A stretch of 64,000 nucleotides of DNA from Lepidurus packardi (lineage: Eukaryota; Arthropoda; Branchiopoda; Notostraca; Triopsidae). Below are positions 52,601 through 62,589 of the stretch, piece by piece. The stretch's first letter is position 1, and every line of letters starts with the position of its first letter. The translations under genes and the position numbers were made by a program. The notes beneath the pieces are model-generated. The model ran no database searches. It was not told the origin of the DNA and worked only from the letters and a program-made list of their open reading frames with translations. The DNA is taken from positions 1,763,501-1,827,500 of the forward strand of contig JAKZAN010000003.1 in assembly GCA_023053545.1 (NCBI GenBank). Reading direction: 5' to 3'.

Positions 52601-55570
52601 CTAATTAGTATTGCTTTGCGAAATGCAAAGCAATACTACATTATCCCTTTCATTAACACAGACAAGGCATAGGTACTGAATGTCATGTAAGTCGTCCATT
52701 GGTATATCATTTAGGCATAAATCTGGCTGCTGCTTGTGAGCGCAAGTTATATGAAACCAAGATTTGCACACACTGCAACAAACCCAAATAATATCATCAG
52801 CAAGGTCGTCATCGGGATCATTTCGTTTGTTGCAACCAGCGCAGAGTTGCGGTACGATGTCATCTAAAACGTCGGCAGGATGATCCTGAGATCCATGTCT
52901 CTGAAAGGCATTCGATGGTTTGTTACTGTACGGCTTGCGCGTCCTATGAAATTCTCTTTGAGGTATAAATTTGGCATTAGAACGGACGTCGGTTAATTTT
53001 TCGAACGTCTCTTTTACTATCTTTTCCTCTGGTGGTCTACTGTTAATAAGTCTTGCTGTAGCCACAGCAATCTCCAAATCACGGATGGTTCCAGGATCAG
53101 TTGTTAACGTATTAAAAATCTCGCGCAAGTCTCTACGAATGTTTGCCAACCGACCTGGTAAACGATCATGGCCAACATGTGTTAGGCAACATGTAACCTC
53201 AATTCTTTTTGTAAGGTGCCATACTTGCGCAATTATAAAGCTGGTACAATGGACACCCGTACAACAAGACTTTAGTCGCTTCAGGGCACGTTTGCCTGTA
53301 CCCTGATTTTTATACGAGAAAGAGCGATTGCACACGTAGGTTGTTGTACTGTAACTAGTGCACTTCCGAGCTCCCCTTCGATTACGAAAACTAACACAAG
53401 CATTTCTTTCTATCTCTGTTTTCCACGACATGAAACTGTTCTCGTTACAAAAACTGAATTCCTCTAGCTGGCAGGACAAACCATGTTTATCGTGAACATG
53501 CTCAACATAAGACGTCAGGCGTGACAGCTTCTCTTCACAACCAGAGTGATAGCAAATTATTCTTGGTAGCTGTTCGAGCTTTCTCTTTTTTCTAGCAACG
53601 TTACAGAATTCGTCGTCAGAATCGATGACTAAAGTACTGCAATTAATGGTATAAGCAGACACGCTACCACTAACACTGCTCTGAAACGCAGAATTTATTA
53701 CTGGGTCGTAAGTCGGCTCTGACTGATCTAACTCGACTAAGATGTGCAATTGCTGCTTGTCAACTGAAATCACGTTTAAGGAATGCTCCTTGTCTACCGG
53801 GCCAATTAAGGGGATCTCCTCAGAAGTACGTGTTTCTTCTAATTCAAGAGAATGAACAAATTCTACATGACGGGTGAGCATGTCTGCTCTAGAAAACTGC
53901 AAACTACACTGTGGGCACTCAAAACTAGACTTGCTACATCTTTTCTTTTCTATATGCAACTTCAAATTGCTCTTCCTTGTGAAAACGGTTTTACAGTCTT
54001 TGCACGTAAAGCCGCTAGATCCTTGCTCGGCAAGCAAAATTTGACTAGAGCCTAATTCAAGAGAATGAACTAATTCTACATGACGGGTGAGCATGTCTGT
54101 TCTAGAAAACTGCAAACTACACTGCGGGCACTCAAAACTAGACTTGCTACATCTTTTCCTTTCTATATGCAACTTCAAATTGCTCTTCCTTGTGAAAACG
54201 GTTTTACAGTCTTTGCACGTAAAGCCCTTAGATTCTTGCTCGGCAAGCAGAATCTGACTAGAGCTTTGTTTTCCAAGCTGAAACTTGAAGCGCTTGTTTA
54301 TGTGATTCTCCAAATTTTGATTTGTTTTGAACGTAGTTTCACATCCCTTGCACGAAAATTTTGAAGGCCCTTGCTTGGTATGAGATACTACTCTGCCTGA
54401 CTTCACACCAGGTGTTTTACCATTCGATGAAATGGCTTTAGTGACATTTTCTTCGTGCTCTCCATTATTTGCGGCAAAAGCTTTTGGGACTGACAATTCA
54501 AAATCTGAGCTTGAATTTTCATGCGAGAACGACTCGCGAAGCCCTGAACTAACAGCGCTACTACTATTTTGCATAGAGCTGCAAAAAGAAACTGCAACAG
54601 GTGTTATCACATTTGCAGTTTCAATTGGATGACGGGGAATAACTGACGCAGTTTCTACCACATCAAGAACCGGAAGAGTGCAGTTCTCTGACAAAAAGAG
54701 GGGTGACTGACTAGCACGCTCAATCACAGGCACAAAATGATTGGGATTCCAGGATGTTGGAGGGACTAAACGTCCATTTTCCTTCTTCGTGAAGTTTGCC
54801 AAAAGCCCAGTCCACAAAATTCGAATAGTTTCAGAGGAAACGGCAACGCTTGGTGAAAACGTCTCGTTTAAAAAATTCGCTTGATGAGATGCTCTGATTC
54901 CATCCGCTTTCGGATAAACTGACTCCACGGCTATCTTACAAACATTAGCCAAAGCTGGGAATGCAATAATGCTCGAATATTCCCGATCCCTGGCGTGTTC
55001 CATGGAATAGTACTTAAAACAGTCTTCCGCCGGTGGAATACCTGTAGGGCACACTGAGTCAACGCCCGTGAATTTAACACGGTCGAAAGTGAATCCTGAG
55101 TACTCGACTAGGGTTCCAATTTGTTTCATCGAGAGGTATCCTGCCGACTCCCTGGAGTACAACTCATAATTGGTTGCTAATTCGACCACAACTCGGCAGC
55201 GCAACTCAACGGCATGCCTTTGGTTGCCGAACAAAGACAAAGAAGCGGAATTGTAGAAACAATTCCCATCTCCATTGCTGCACAAAGCTAAACATTCGCT
55301 CAAACGCTCGAGCAAAGTACTGGAAGCAGTTGTGTCAATTTGGTCAATATTAAAACTCTGAGATTGCCATATTGCCATACGCTTCGGGAGAGGGTAAGCA
55401 TCGAACTCTGTTTTCTTTGAAAAACACGCCTGCCTAAACTTCTCAAAATGTTCGTTACTAATCAGTATGGGCGCTCTTGAAGAACTATCGTAGGCCGACG
55501 CAGGCAAATTTGCTCTACGTTCAAGATCGCGTAGACAATTTTTAAAAAACTGCGCCCTTGATTTACTCAT
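52601..55570 (-). CDS. OTU-like protease, C2H2 fingers and PHD-like finger fusion protein
   Basis: 989 residues in one exon, no lesion. An OTU-type cysteine protease domain (residues about 95-285) has D101 and C104 in GDGNCFYNSAS and H278 in WNPNHFVPV. Five C2H2 fingers follow (about 407-572): one single, then a two-finger unit (FTCKDCKTVF..., FECPQCSLQF...) duplicated in tandem (71 residues, about 436-505 and 507-576). Next is a Cys/His region (about 660-800; YVEHVHDKHG, CCTGVHCTSFI, THVGHD) resembling FLYWCH/WRKY-GCM-type zinc modules used by transposons. A PHD-like finger (910-972; CAGCNKR, CCSVCKSWFHITC, CLVCV) closes the protein. This suggests a DNA- and chromatin-binding element protein with deubiquitinase-like activity. 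No DDE or recombinase core is seen. Confidence 0.8.
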   Translation of the reverse strand: MSKSRAQFFKNCLRDLERRANLPASAYDSSSRAPILISNEHFEKFRQACFSKKTEFDAYPLPKRMAIWQSQSFNIDQIDTTASSTLLERLSECLALCSNGDGNCFYNSASLSLFGNQRHAVELRCRVVVELATNYELYSRESAGYLSMKQIGTLVEYSGFTFDRVKFTGVDSVCPTGIPPAEDCFKYYSMEHARDREYSSIIAFPALANVCKIAVESVYPKADGIRASHQANFLNETFSPSVAVSSETIRILWTGLLANFTKKENGRLVPPTSWNPNHFVPVIERASQSPLFLSENCTLPVLDVVETASVIPRHPIETANVITPVAVSFCSSMQNSSSAVSSGLRESFSHENSSSDFELSVPKAFAANNGEHEENVTKAISSNGKTPGVKSGRVVSHTKQGPSKFSCKGCETTFKTNQNLENHINKRFKFQLGKQSSSQILLAEQESKGFTCKDCKTVFTRKSNLKLHIERKRCSKSSFECPQCSLQFSRTDMLTRHVELVHSLELGSSQILLAEQGSSGFTCKDCKTVFTRKSNLKLHIEKKRCSKSSFECPQCSLQFSRADMLTRHVEFVHSLELEETRTSEEIPLIGPVDKEHSLNVISVDKQQLHILVELDQSEPTYDPVINSAFQSSVSGSVSAYTINCSTLVIDSDDEFCNVARKKRKLEQLPRIICYHSGCEEKLSRLTSYVEHVHDKHGLSCQLEEFSFCNENSFMSWKTEIERNACVSFRNRRGARKCTSYSTTTYVCNRSFSYKNQGTGKRALKRLKSCCTGVHCTSFIIAQVWHLTKRIEVTCCLTHVGHDRLPGRLANIRRDLREIFNTLTTDPGTIRDLEIAVATARLINSRPPEEKIVKETFEKLTDVRSNAKFIPQREFHRTRKPYSNKPSNAFQRHGSQDHPADVLDDIVPQLCAGCNKRNDPDDDLADDIIWVCCSVCKSWFHITCAHKQQPDLCLNDIPMDDLHDIQYLCLVCVNERDNVVLLCISQSNTN

Positions 55571-55900
55571 ATTAGTAAAGAGAGAAAGGGTTAATCTGTT
55601 AGAAGAAAAAAGTCAAATAATCTAATCCAGGGTTAAGAGGAAAAAAAATAACCCGGGTTAAAGAAGAACAGAACTAAATAATCAATCCAAGAAAAAAGTC
55701 AAAGGGAAACACAGAATGCAATAAAAAATAACCTTACTGAAAAATCTAATCCAAGGTTAAGAGGAACTACATTAAATAATTAATCCGGGTTAGAAGAACT
55801 ACACTATAAGGAACTACACTATAAGGCACTACGCTACAATTGCTAGCTAACATGCGAAACACAGTGAAGGACTGAAGGAAGAATGGTTCAAAGCAACGGC

Positions 55901-55909
55901 CTTATATAG
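55901..55909 (-). promoter_or_regulatory. TATA box upstream of the OTU gene
   Basis: On the minus strand CTATATAAG lies 330 bp upstream of the ATG at 55570, just inside the right inverted end. A second TATA-like CATAAAAG is in the inverted end itself. Transcription from the right end inward fits the gene's direction. Confidence 0.45.
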
Positions 55910-55944
55910 TGTGCTGCGGCATGCAACCCTCGCAGCGGATCGCT

Positions 55945-56040
55945 AGCCCCTCCCCTAACATGGCTGAACCCGCTTTTATGCGAATTGCCGCGGTTTGCCG
56001 CGGTTGCCGCGGTCTAGAAGAAGGGTTGTGATAGCCAATC
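55945..56040 (-). repeat. Right inverted end with CCGCGGCAA iterons
   Basis: Reverse complement of the left end, with three CCGCGGCAA-type units (55987-56017 region) and the shared CGCATAAAAGCGGGTTCAGCCATGT. Confidence 0.8.
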
Positions 56041-56392
56041 CAAATAGCGGAGCACTAGTCAGGCCAAAGCGTAGCACTTCTCAACCAAATAAGAAACGCC
56101 CGGCGTGAAAACATTGGACGTTTAGGGCAACGGTCAATTGTGTTCAGACCCATGTTCCGTTTGTTTTGCATAACAAAGTTTTGTTGAGTAACTTGCTTGT
56201 TTTGGTATTATTAGAATACAATTGAATTACTCTCAATTTGGTAGATTTACGGTTTACACACCGGTTTGCGTCGTAAAACCAAACACTGACAGTAGAATAC
56301 AAAACGACTAGTAAATAAATGAGTGTCCGCGGCCAAAGCCATTTATTTATTGGATTTTTTTGCTAGTCGACAATTTACAGCAGCAACTTGAG
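56038..56392 (+). repeat. Dispersed repeat, copy C
   Basis: Reverse-complement match of 11640-12005 over most of its length. It is bounded on the left by the iteron element and on the right, after GCAGCAACTTGAG, by a small MITE. Confidence 0.75.
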
Positions 56393-56562
56393 CATTTGTG
56401 CCACTGAACCCTGTAACCGACTTAGCTTTAAACTTGCAAACGGTTTTATTCTGCAAGGTGAGCGTAGTTCGTTGGAAATGGTGGGTTTTGAACGTTGTAT
56501 TATAAAGGTCTAAGTAAGTGGGCTTTAAGTCGGTTACAGGGTTCAGTGGCACAAATGCTCAA
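56388..56562. mobile_element. MITE with perfect 34-bp inverted ends
   Basis: TTGAGCATTTGTGCCACTGA and onward to CCGAC (56388-56421) is exactly inverted at 56529-56562. Total size is about 175 bp, non-coding. AACTT(GAG) occurs on both sides, consistent with a short target duplication. The inserted copy interrupts dispersed repeat C. Confidence 0.7.
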
Positions 56563-56564
56563 CT

Positions 56565-56896
56565 TGAGGTCTACAACAACCGACTCTCTAACCAGCGAGT
56601 CTCTAACCACCGAGTCGACCCTCACTCTCACACGCAACCCCCTTTTATACACCACGAGGGCCCCCTCGTTCCTCGCTGGAATGTCAACCAGAGCAAGGTG
56701 CCAGGTTACTTGAGACGCCGGAACGGAGGTTCTCGGGTGCCCTATGCTGCAACATGCAAAGCTTGCTGACCCTACGCCAAGACTCGATGCCCCGTCAGCA
56801 CATCTCACACTCGGAGATAGCTGAATAAGCACTGAATCATGCTGTAGGGACGCTGATCATGCAGAAATTAAGCAATGACCTATTCAGGTCGTGACA
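56565..56896 (-). repeat. 3' LTR of the Gypsy element (about 332 bp)
   Basis: On the minus strand it starts TGTCACGACCTGAATAGG (56896) and ends GTTGTAGACCTCA (56565), with TG...CA limits. It is preceded by a purine-rich tract. The exact distal limit is inferred, as the other LTR is not available for comparison. Confidence 0.7.
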
Positions 56897-56913
56897 TTAC
56901 CCCCAGCCCGCCT
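56897..56913 (-). promoter_or_regulatory. Polypurine tract (plus-strand primer)
   Basis: Minus-strand GGCGGGCTGGGGGTAA immediately before the LTR TG. It would prime second-strand DNA synthesis. Confidence 0.7.
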
Positions 56914-57125
56914 TCGAACGTCCCGATCGAACGAGCGTCACTGTACCTAGGGGCAGTGTCATGCTAAAGCACGGCCGGCAAGCTAACATGCACATGGTAA
57001 ACAAAGCTGAAGTCGAATTAAACTAGTAAAATTCTATAATCAATTGGATTACACTCACTACAGGGTATTACAGTGGGTTACAGAGGATTACCCTACTCTA
57101 CATTATTACTATCCCCACTATCAAA
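56914..57125. other. Untranslated region before the polypurine tract
   Basis: Non-coding on both strands. It belongs to the 3' UTR side of the Gypsy element. Confidence 0.5.
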
Positions 57126-57793
57126 TCACTTCATAGGGATACACTTTATGTGGTCATCGAGGATAGGCCTCGGGCCTCTTGGTTTCGCATTCGGATTTCC
57201 AAGGCTCACGAGGAAACGGTGGGAAGGCGATGGGTTCCTTCGAGCTGCTCTACTCGTGTCACGAGGATCTGAATATTGCTGCTGTTCATTCGCTAGGTGA
57301 TCCACTAACTGTGCGTCTCTCCAGGTAAGGTTGGCCGTTGGGATATGACTCCGGCTACAGTTTACAGGAAAAGAAGAGAAGGACCAAGCGGACATGCGGG
57401 AAATAAACATTGTCTGCCCAAAAAAGTCCAAAAATGCAGGCAAGATCCATCCGGAACAAGCCATCGGTACTTCTATAATTCAAACCCTTTCATGGTTATT
57501 TCGTCAGTCCTCCCCTCTCCCAGTAGCTTTAGATTGGGGTGGCAAGCTATCGTCACCTCAATAGGTCTGTTGCTCGAATAAAGCCATTGGCGTGGCCCTA
57601 CCTTAGTAAATGTTGATACTTTCTCTTTCTTTACGTTCTTCCGACACAACCTACCGGTACGGTTAACGTCATCTTTTAACAGTGCTCCGATGCAGGTTTG
57701 ACAGGTGGTCATTCTTCTTGGGACCCTTACCCCTTTTATTGGACACGTTGGTAAGGTCTTAACATCTCGTTCCCTTTTTTTTTTCTTATTCAT
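57126..57793 (-). pseudogene. Decayed env-like third ORF
   Basis: Two frames, 57793-57473 and 57464-57126, on the minus strand between the integrase and the LTR. The first has CQTCIGALL, a Cys-rich start and PRQWLYSSNRPIEVTIAC followed by a KLLGEGR-type strand. The second has ANLTWRDAQLVDHLANEQQ. This strand pattern (W-(L/I)-Y-S, then I-x-I-x-C) recalls the ectodomain of F-type Env proteins of insect errantiviruses. A stop at 57473 and a frame change between the parts break it, and no clear signal peptide or membrane anchor is seen. The assignment is tentative. Confidence 0.35.
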
Positions 57794-57980
57794 ACGAGAA
57801 CTCGGGTTTCCTTAGGGGCTGAGTTACCCGTTTTGACCGTCTAGGTCCAACAAAAGGGTTCTGGACCTCGTCAGCACGACATAAAGGCTCTGGTATAACC
57901 CCGATGATGCCTCCCGACCCTCCTGACCCCAAGTCCGCTAGTCTGTTTATGGGTTCAGGCTGAGTGGTTTTATTACTCTC

Positions 57981-59015
57981 CTAGGGTGTATCGCTTTCTG
58001 CTGACAAAGTCTCTAGTTCAGGGAGGGTTCTGGTGTCACAAGTCTCATGTTGTCTGTCCACATAAGGTTTTAAGCGGGAGACATGGACAATGTCTGCCTT
58101 TTTACGTCTTACCCCTTGAACTTCATAATCGACGGTTGATGTTCGACGAAGGATTTTATAGGGCCCGAAGAAACGATGCATCAATTTCTCCGACTTCCCA
58201 ACCTTTCGAACCGGGGTATAAACCCAGACGAGATCTCCTGGGTCGTACTGTCTATCCGTGTGAGTTTCGTCGTACCGTTGTTTTTGCTTGGTCTGCACTT
58301 TAGTTAGGCGTTCTTTTACATCCATAAACGCTTTCTGCAGTCGATTAGCTAACAAGTCTGCCCTACTAATCTCTTCTACTCTTGAGTCTGGAATTGCTTC
58401 GGCAGAGGCTCCCATTGCAACATCGAGGGGGAGAACGGGCTCCCTCCCGTACAGCAAGTAAAATGGAGAATAACCAGTCGATTCCTGCCTCGCCGTATTG
58501 TATGCAAAGGTTACGGCGTCTAGACATTCATCCCAATCGCGATGATTACTACTGACATACATAGAGAGCATGTCCGCTAGGGTGTGATTAAGGCGTTCAG
58601 TGAGTCCATTACATTGAGGATGGTATGCCGTAGTTGTCGCGTGATTAGTCTGCATTACCCTAATCAATTCCTCCGTGAACTCTGCAGTAAAGCAGGTTCC
58701 TCTATTACTGAGAAGCATCTCAGGTGCTCCATGCCTCAGTACAAGTTGCTGCAAGAAGAATTTAGTAACTTATTCTGCGGAGGCTGCTGCGACAGCCTTC
58801 GTCTCGGTCCATTTGGTTAAGTAGTCAACGGCTACAATAATGTGTTTATTACCGCGCGGGGTCTCAGGAAATGGGCCTAGCAGGTCAATTCCTACTTTCT
58901 CAAATGGTCTGTCGACTTTTATGGGGACCATTAACCCTTTCTTCCCTGTGGTCTCACCTTTCCGCGTCTGGCAATCCGCACAGGATGCTACATAATTTGC
59001 TACATCTCGCATCAT
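57981..59015 (-). pseudogene. Gypsy integrase with two stops and a changed catalytic Asp
   Basis: Continuation of pol after TAG at 59022-59024. The zinc-binding CADCQTRKG, the first catalytic Asp in VDYLTKW or IDLLGPFP, and Glu in GLTERLNHT are present. A TAA follows SAE near 58757, and the second catalytic Asp position reads Asn (LLSNRGTCFTAEF, where relatives have SDRG). The C-terminal GPY/F-like part (FFGPYKILRRT) ends at TGA near 57981. Three independent defects make the integrase non-functional in this copy. Confidence 0.85.
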
Positions 59016-59021
59016 TTTGGG

Positions 59022-62000
59022 CTAATAATACCGCCTATTTATCTTATCCCAAGTCCTCTTTAATCCCAGGTGACCAGCCGTGATGTCATCATGACATGCG
59101 TAAAGGACCTCTTCCTTTAACGAGGCTGGCACGCATAATTTCAAGCGATAGTCCCCATTCCTAAAGGTTACCCGAAACAGCTTCCCCTCCTGCAAGGAGT
59201 ACTGACCTGCTTTTCGTCTCTCTAGGGCGCTGGGGTTCACGGTTTCAAGGATGTTAATAACTTTTGCCCACCGAGCATCTGAACGTTGTTCCCTCTCGAC
59301 CTGGGCTGGCGAAACCATGCCCTCACTAATCTCCATCCCGAAAACTATTGGACCAGGTTCTTCACCTTCTTCATCAGGGGGATCAACTGGGTTTCGTGAT
59401 AATGGGTCCGCGTCATTATGCATTCTTCCACTTCTATGGACTATCTTAAAATCGTACTCCATTAGAGTTAGGGCCCATCTAGCTAGTCGTCCTGTTGGCT
59501 CCCGCTTGGTCATAAGCCAGCATAAGGCATGATGATCGGTGACGGCCTTAAATGGTTTACCCCATACGTACGAGCGGAATTTCTTGACAGCCCAAACTAG
59601 CGCTAAATACTCCTTTTCTGTGGTGGAGTAGTTCCTTTCACTTTTGTTCAAAAGACGGCTAGCATACGCAATAACTCGCTCAGCACCTGCTTGACGCTGC
59701 GCCAGAACCGCCCCTATCCCAAAATCGCAGGCATCGGGATGGATTTCAAATTCCCCGTCCAACTCTGGGTGAGCCAGAATGGGCGCCGAAACGAGGGCCT
59801 GCTTAAGGTCTTCAAATGCTGCCTGCTGTTCTACTCCCCACATAAATGGCGTATTAAGCTTCGTTAGACGGGAAAGGGGTTCTGCCCTGACTGAAAAATC
59901 TTTAACAAACTTACGGTAATACGAGCAGAGGCTCGTAAAACTTCTAACGGCCGTTAAATTAGCTGGGGTTGGGAAATCGGTCACTGCTCTCAACTTGGAC
60001 TCGTCGGGTCTTATACCAGTCGAATCCACTATGTGCCCTAACACTTGCACGGTCTCACATCCAAAGTGGCATTTACTCGGTTTTAACTTTAGCCCTGCGT
60101 TTTCTAAACATCCCAGGATTACATCTACGTCTTCCAGATGCTTTTCAAAGGTTTTAGAAAAGATCACCACGTCGTCTAAATAGACTAGGCAGTTCTGCCA
60201 CTTAAACCCGGCTAAAATTACGTCCATCATTCGTTGAAATGTGGCTGGCGCGTTACATAACCCAAAGGGCATTTTAGTAAAATGGAATAACCCGTCAGGT
60301 GTTACAAACGCGGTCTTCTCTTGATCTTTCTTTTTAACTCCCACCTGCCAGTACCCTGACATCAAATCGAGGGTGCTGAACATCTTGGCACCTTGCATGC
60401 ATTCTAGCGCGTCGTCAGTTCGGGGTAAAGGATAGACATCCTTAACCGATACGGAATTCAACTTCCTGTAATCGACGCAAAAGCGCCAACTACCATCTTT
60501 CTTCTTGATTAAGACTACTGGGGAGGACCAGGGGCTGTTAGACGGTTCTACCACCCCGGCCTCCATCATCTCCTCTACCTGCGCTCGGATGATCTCTCTT
60601 TCTCTGTAGGCACTGCGGTAGGGTACCTGTGATACGGGCAGTGCGTCGCCAGTATCTACCCCATGTTCCACCACATTCGACTTCCCTAGATCCGCGGAAT
60701 TTTCAGCAAAGCACTTTTGATGCTTTTTTAGCACTTCTCTCATTTCTAGCCTTTGCTTACCTCGTAATTGATCGGAAATGCAGCTTTCAAAGGCCCTGTC
60801 GTTGACTCTCTCCTCATCTTTTCTCTCAACACCTCTGAGTCGACCCTCTTGGGGAACCAGGGACCCAGAGTGGTCCTCCGTAATGCCTAGAACTGCTCCC
60901 ACAGCCACCAATTGGGCCTCTGAGCCAAAGTTCACTAACATCACCTGACCACACTCTTTTTCGAGAGTCACAACGCATCTACCTAAACTGATTCCTTTCT
61001 CAACTAGCAACTTTCGCTCTGCTTCCATAATAACCTCTCTAGTGCCTACTTCTTCCGGTTCTCTTTCTACTCCACTGACGCCTACCTCGATCATTATTCC
61101 CGAGCGTGGGGGAATCCTATAGTCCATTAAGGAAACTATTTTCTCTACTCTCGTATCTTCGTCTTCGTTGATCTTTAAATCCGGGAAGAGGACCGCATCC
61201 TGTTCTATTTTCTCGTCTGTTTGCTCATGGGGACAATAAGGGGTTTCCGGTGACACTCTTTTTTCAGCTGTGGAAGATTGTACTAAAAATTCAGAAAGCT
61301 CTCCCCCTTTATCTGGCTCCTTCGGCCTCGGCGGAGCCGAGGACCTTTCAGTCCCAGGCTTCACCTGTGGAGTCTCACCTCCACCTCGACGGCACGACCA
61401 CGCCCAACCCTCCGTAATAGTGGTGGAGATCTGCACGGCCTCCGTCCTTTTCTCGTCGGCGAGATGACCTGACGGCCGGTACTGTGCGTCATCCCGAGGG
61501 AATCGGGACTCACCTATTCTTTTGCAGAGTTTCTGTTTACTCTTCCCTCTCTGGGGAAGCCTCTCATTGCGCTCAGTGATTTCATCTGCCTTGGGAATTG
61601 AGGCTAGAATTGCTACCTCACTATCTGTAGGCGTAGGGTTGGACTCCCTTGACATAGACGAATCCTCGAAGCTTATTAAATCGACTTCCTCCTCTTCGTC
61701 AAAGCTAATCAAATCTTTCTCTGACTCTTTATCAGAGCTAATTAAATCCCCGCCAAAATCCTCCATTCGCGTCGTATTTTGGCGAGTTTGAAAATTCTCG
61801 AGAGGATCTAACGCCTCCAGGGGCGCCATGGTCACACCCATGCGAACTGGCTCAAGCATGGACGTCATTCTGATCACATTACTGAACGCAGCGATGGATG
61901 GTACATCCGAATGGTCTAATCCTACTCTAGCGGGACTAGTTGGCTCTTCGTGACGCTCCCAGGTACCCATTTCCCTTTTCACCAAGGAAAACCGGCTAGT

Positions 62001-62589
62001 TGGGATAGTGGACACTTCTAATCGGTCCCGTACCTTCGGCGGGGACCCAATTTCTGTGTTTATTGCCCCCACTACCGTTTTCTCTCCATTCAGGTACCCT
62101 AACTCACCTTCGCCTCCCTTGTCATTTTCACGATGGCCCACTAATGTGTAACCTTCGTCCCTATATCGCACGGTTACGTCTCCTAACTGCCTCAGCAAGT
62201 CATTGCCGACGATGATCTCTGCCAAGCCGTTGTTGAAGACTACGGCTTTCGTTTTAACTTCTTTTCCTGCAAGCAAGAGAGTGAGGTACACGCCACCTCT
62301 CACCTGCGCAAAGGACCCATTAGCTACCACGATGTCAGGACCACTCCATTCTACTAACTGCGCCTCCTGTTGGTTCACCCAATCTTCTGACACTACCGTT
62401 ACTGCTGCACCGGTATCAATAATCGCCTGGGCCCTAACTCCATTACAAACTACTGTTTCTCTGATTAACCTAGGACACATTACACACAGCAGGGTAATTT
62501 TAACCGCTCGGGCTACCCCACCCCTTTGAGGTGCCCCCCCTAGTTTCCCGTGCCAGACGCACCTTGGCTACCCGTTGCTTGGTTCTCGT
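59022..62589 (-). CDS. Gypsy pol: protease, reverse transcriptase, RNase H
   Basis: The frame is open from upstream of ATG at 62480 through the gag stop, to TAG at 59022. Protease motif IIDTGAAVTVVSED lies near residue 20. A long acidic linker (about 230-330) contains repeats of (D/V)LISF(D/E). RT (about 600-790) shows KKDGSWRFCVDYRKLN, FSTLDLMSGYWQV, MPFGLCNAPATFQRMM and the catalytic CLVYLDDVVIFSK. RNase H shows DACDFGIGAVLAQ, TEKEYLALVWAVKKFRSY and TDHHALCWL. The start of the integrase zinc domain (HLGLKRTWDKI) ends it. It is probably made as a Gag-Pol fusion by -1 frameshifting. The 59022 stop replaces a Trp expected in this family. Confidence 0.92.

Larger units (their letters stand above)
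47519..56040. mobile_element. About 8.5-kb element with CCGCGGCAA-iteron inverted ends and an OTU/C2H2/PHD gene
   Basis: Left end 47513-47620 and right end 55945-56040 are inverted copies. They share GCTAT(T/C)(G/A)CAACCC, then AGACCGCGGCAA with three or four CCGCGGCAA-type units, then CGCATAAAAGCGGGTT(T/C)AG(G/C)CATGT. Between them lie one long gene on the minus strand, a 126-bp tandem array and 4.5 kb of non-coding repeats, but no recognisable transposase. A clear target duplication was not found. Right flank sequence is the dispersed repeat at 56038, suggesting insertion at or near its edge. Confidence 0.65.
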
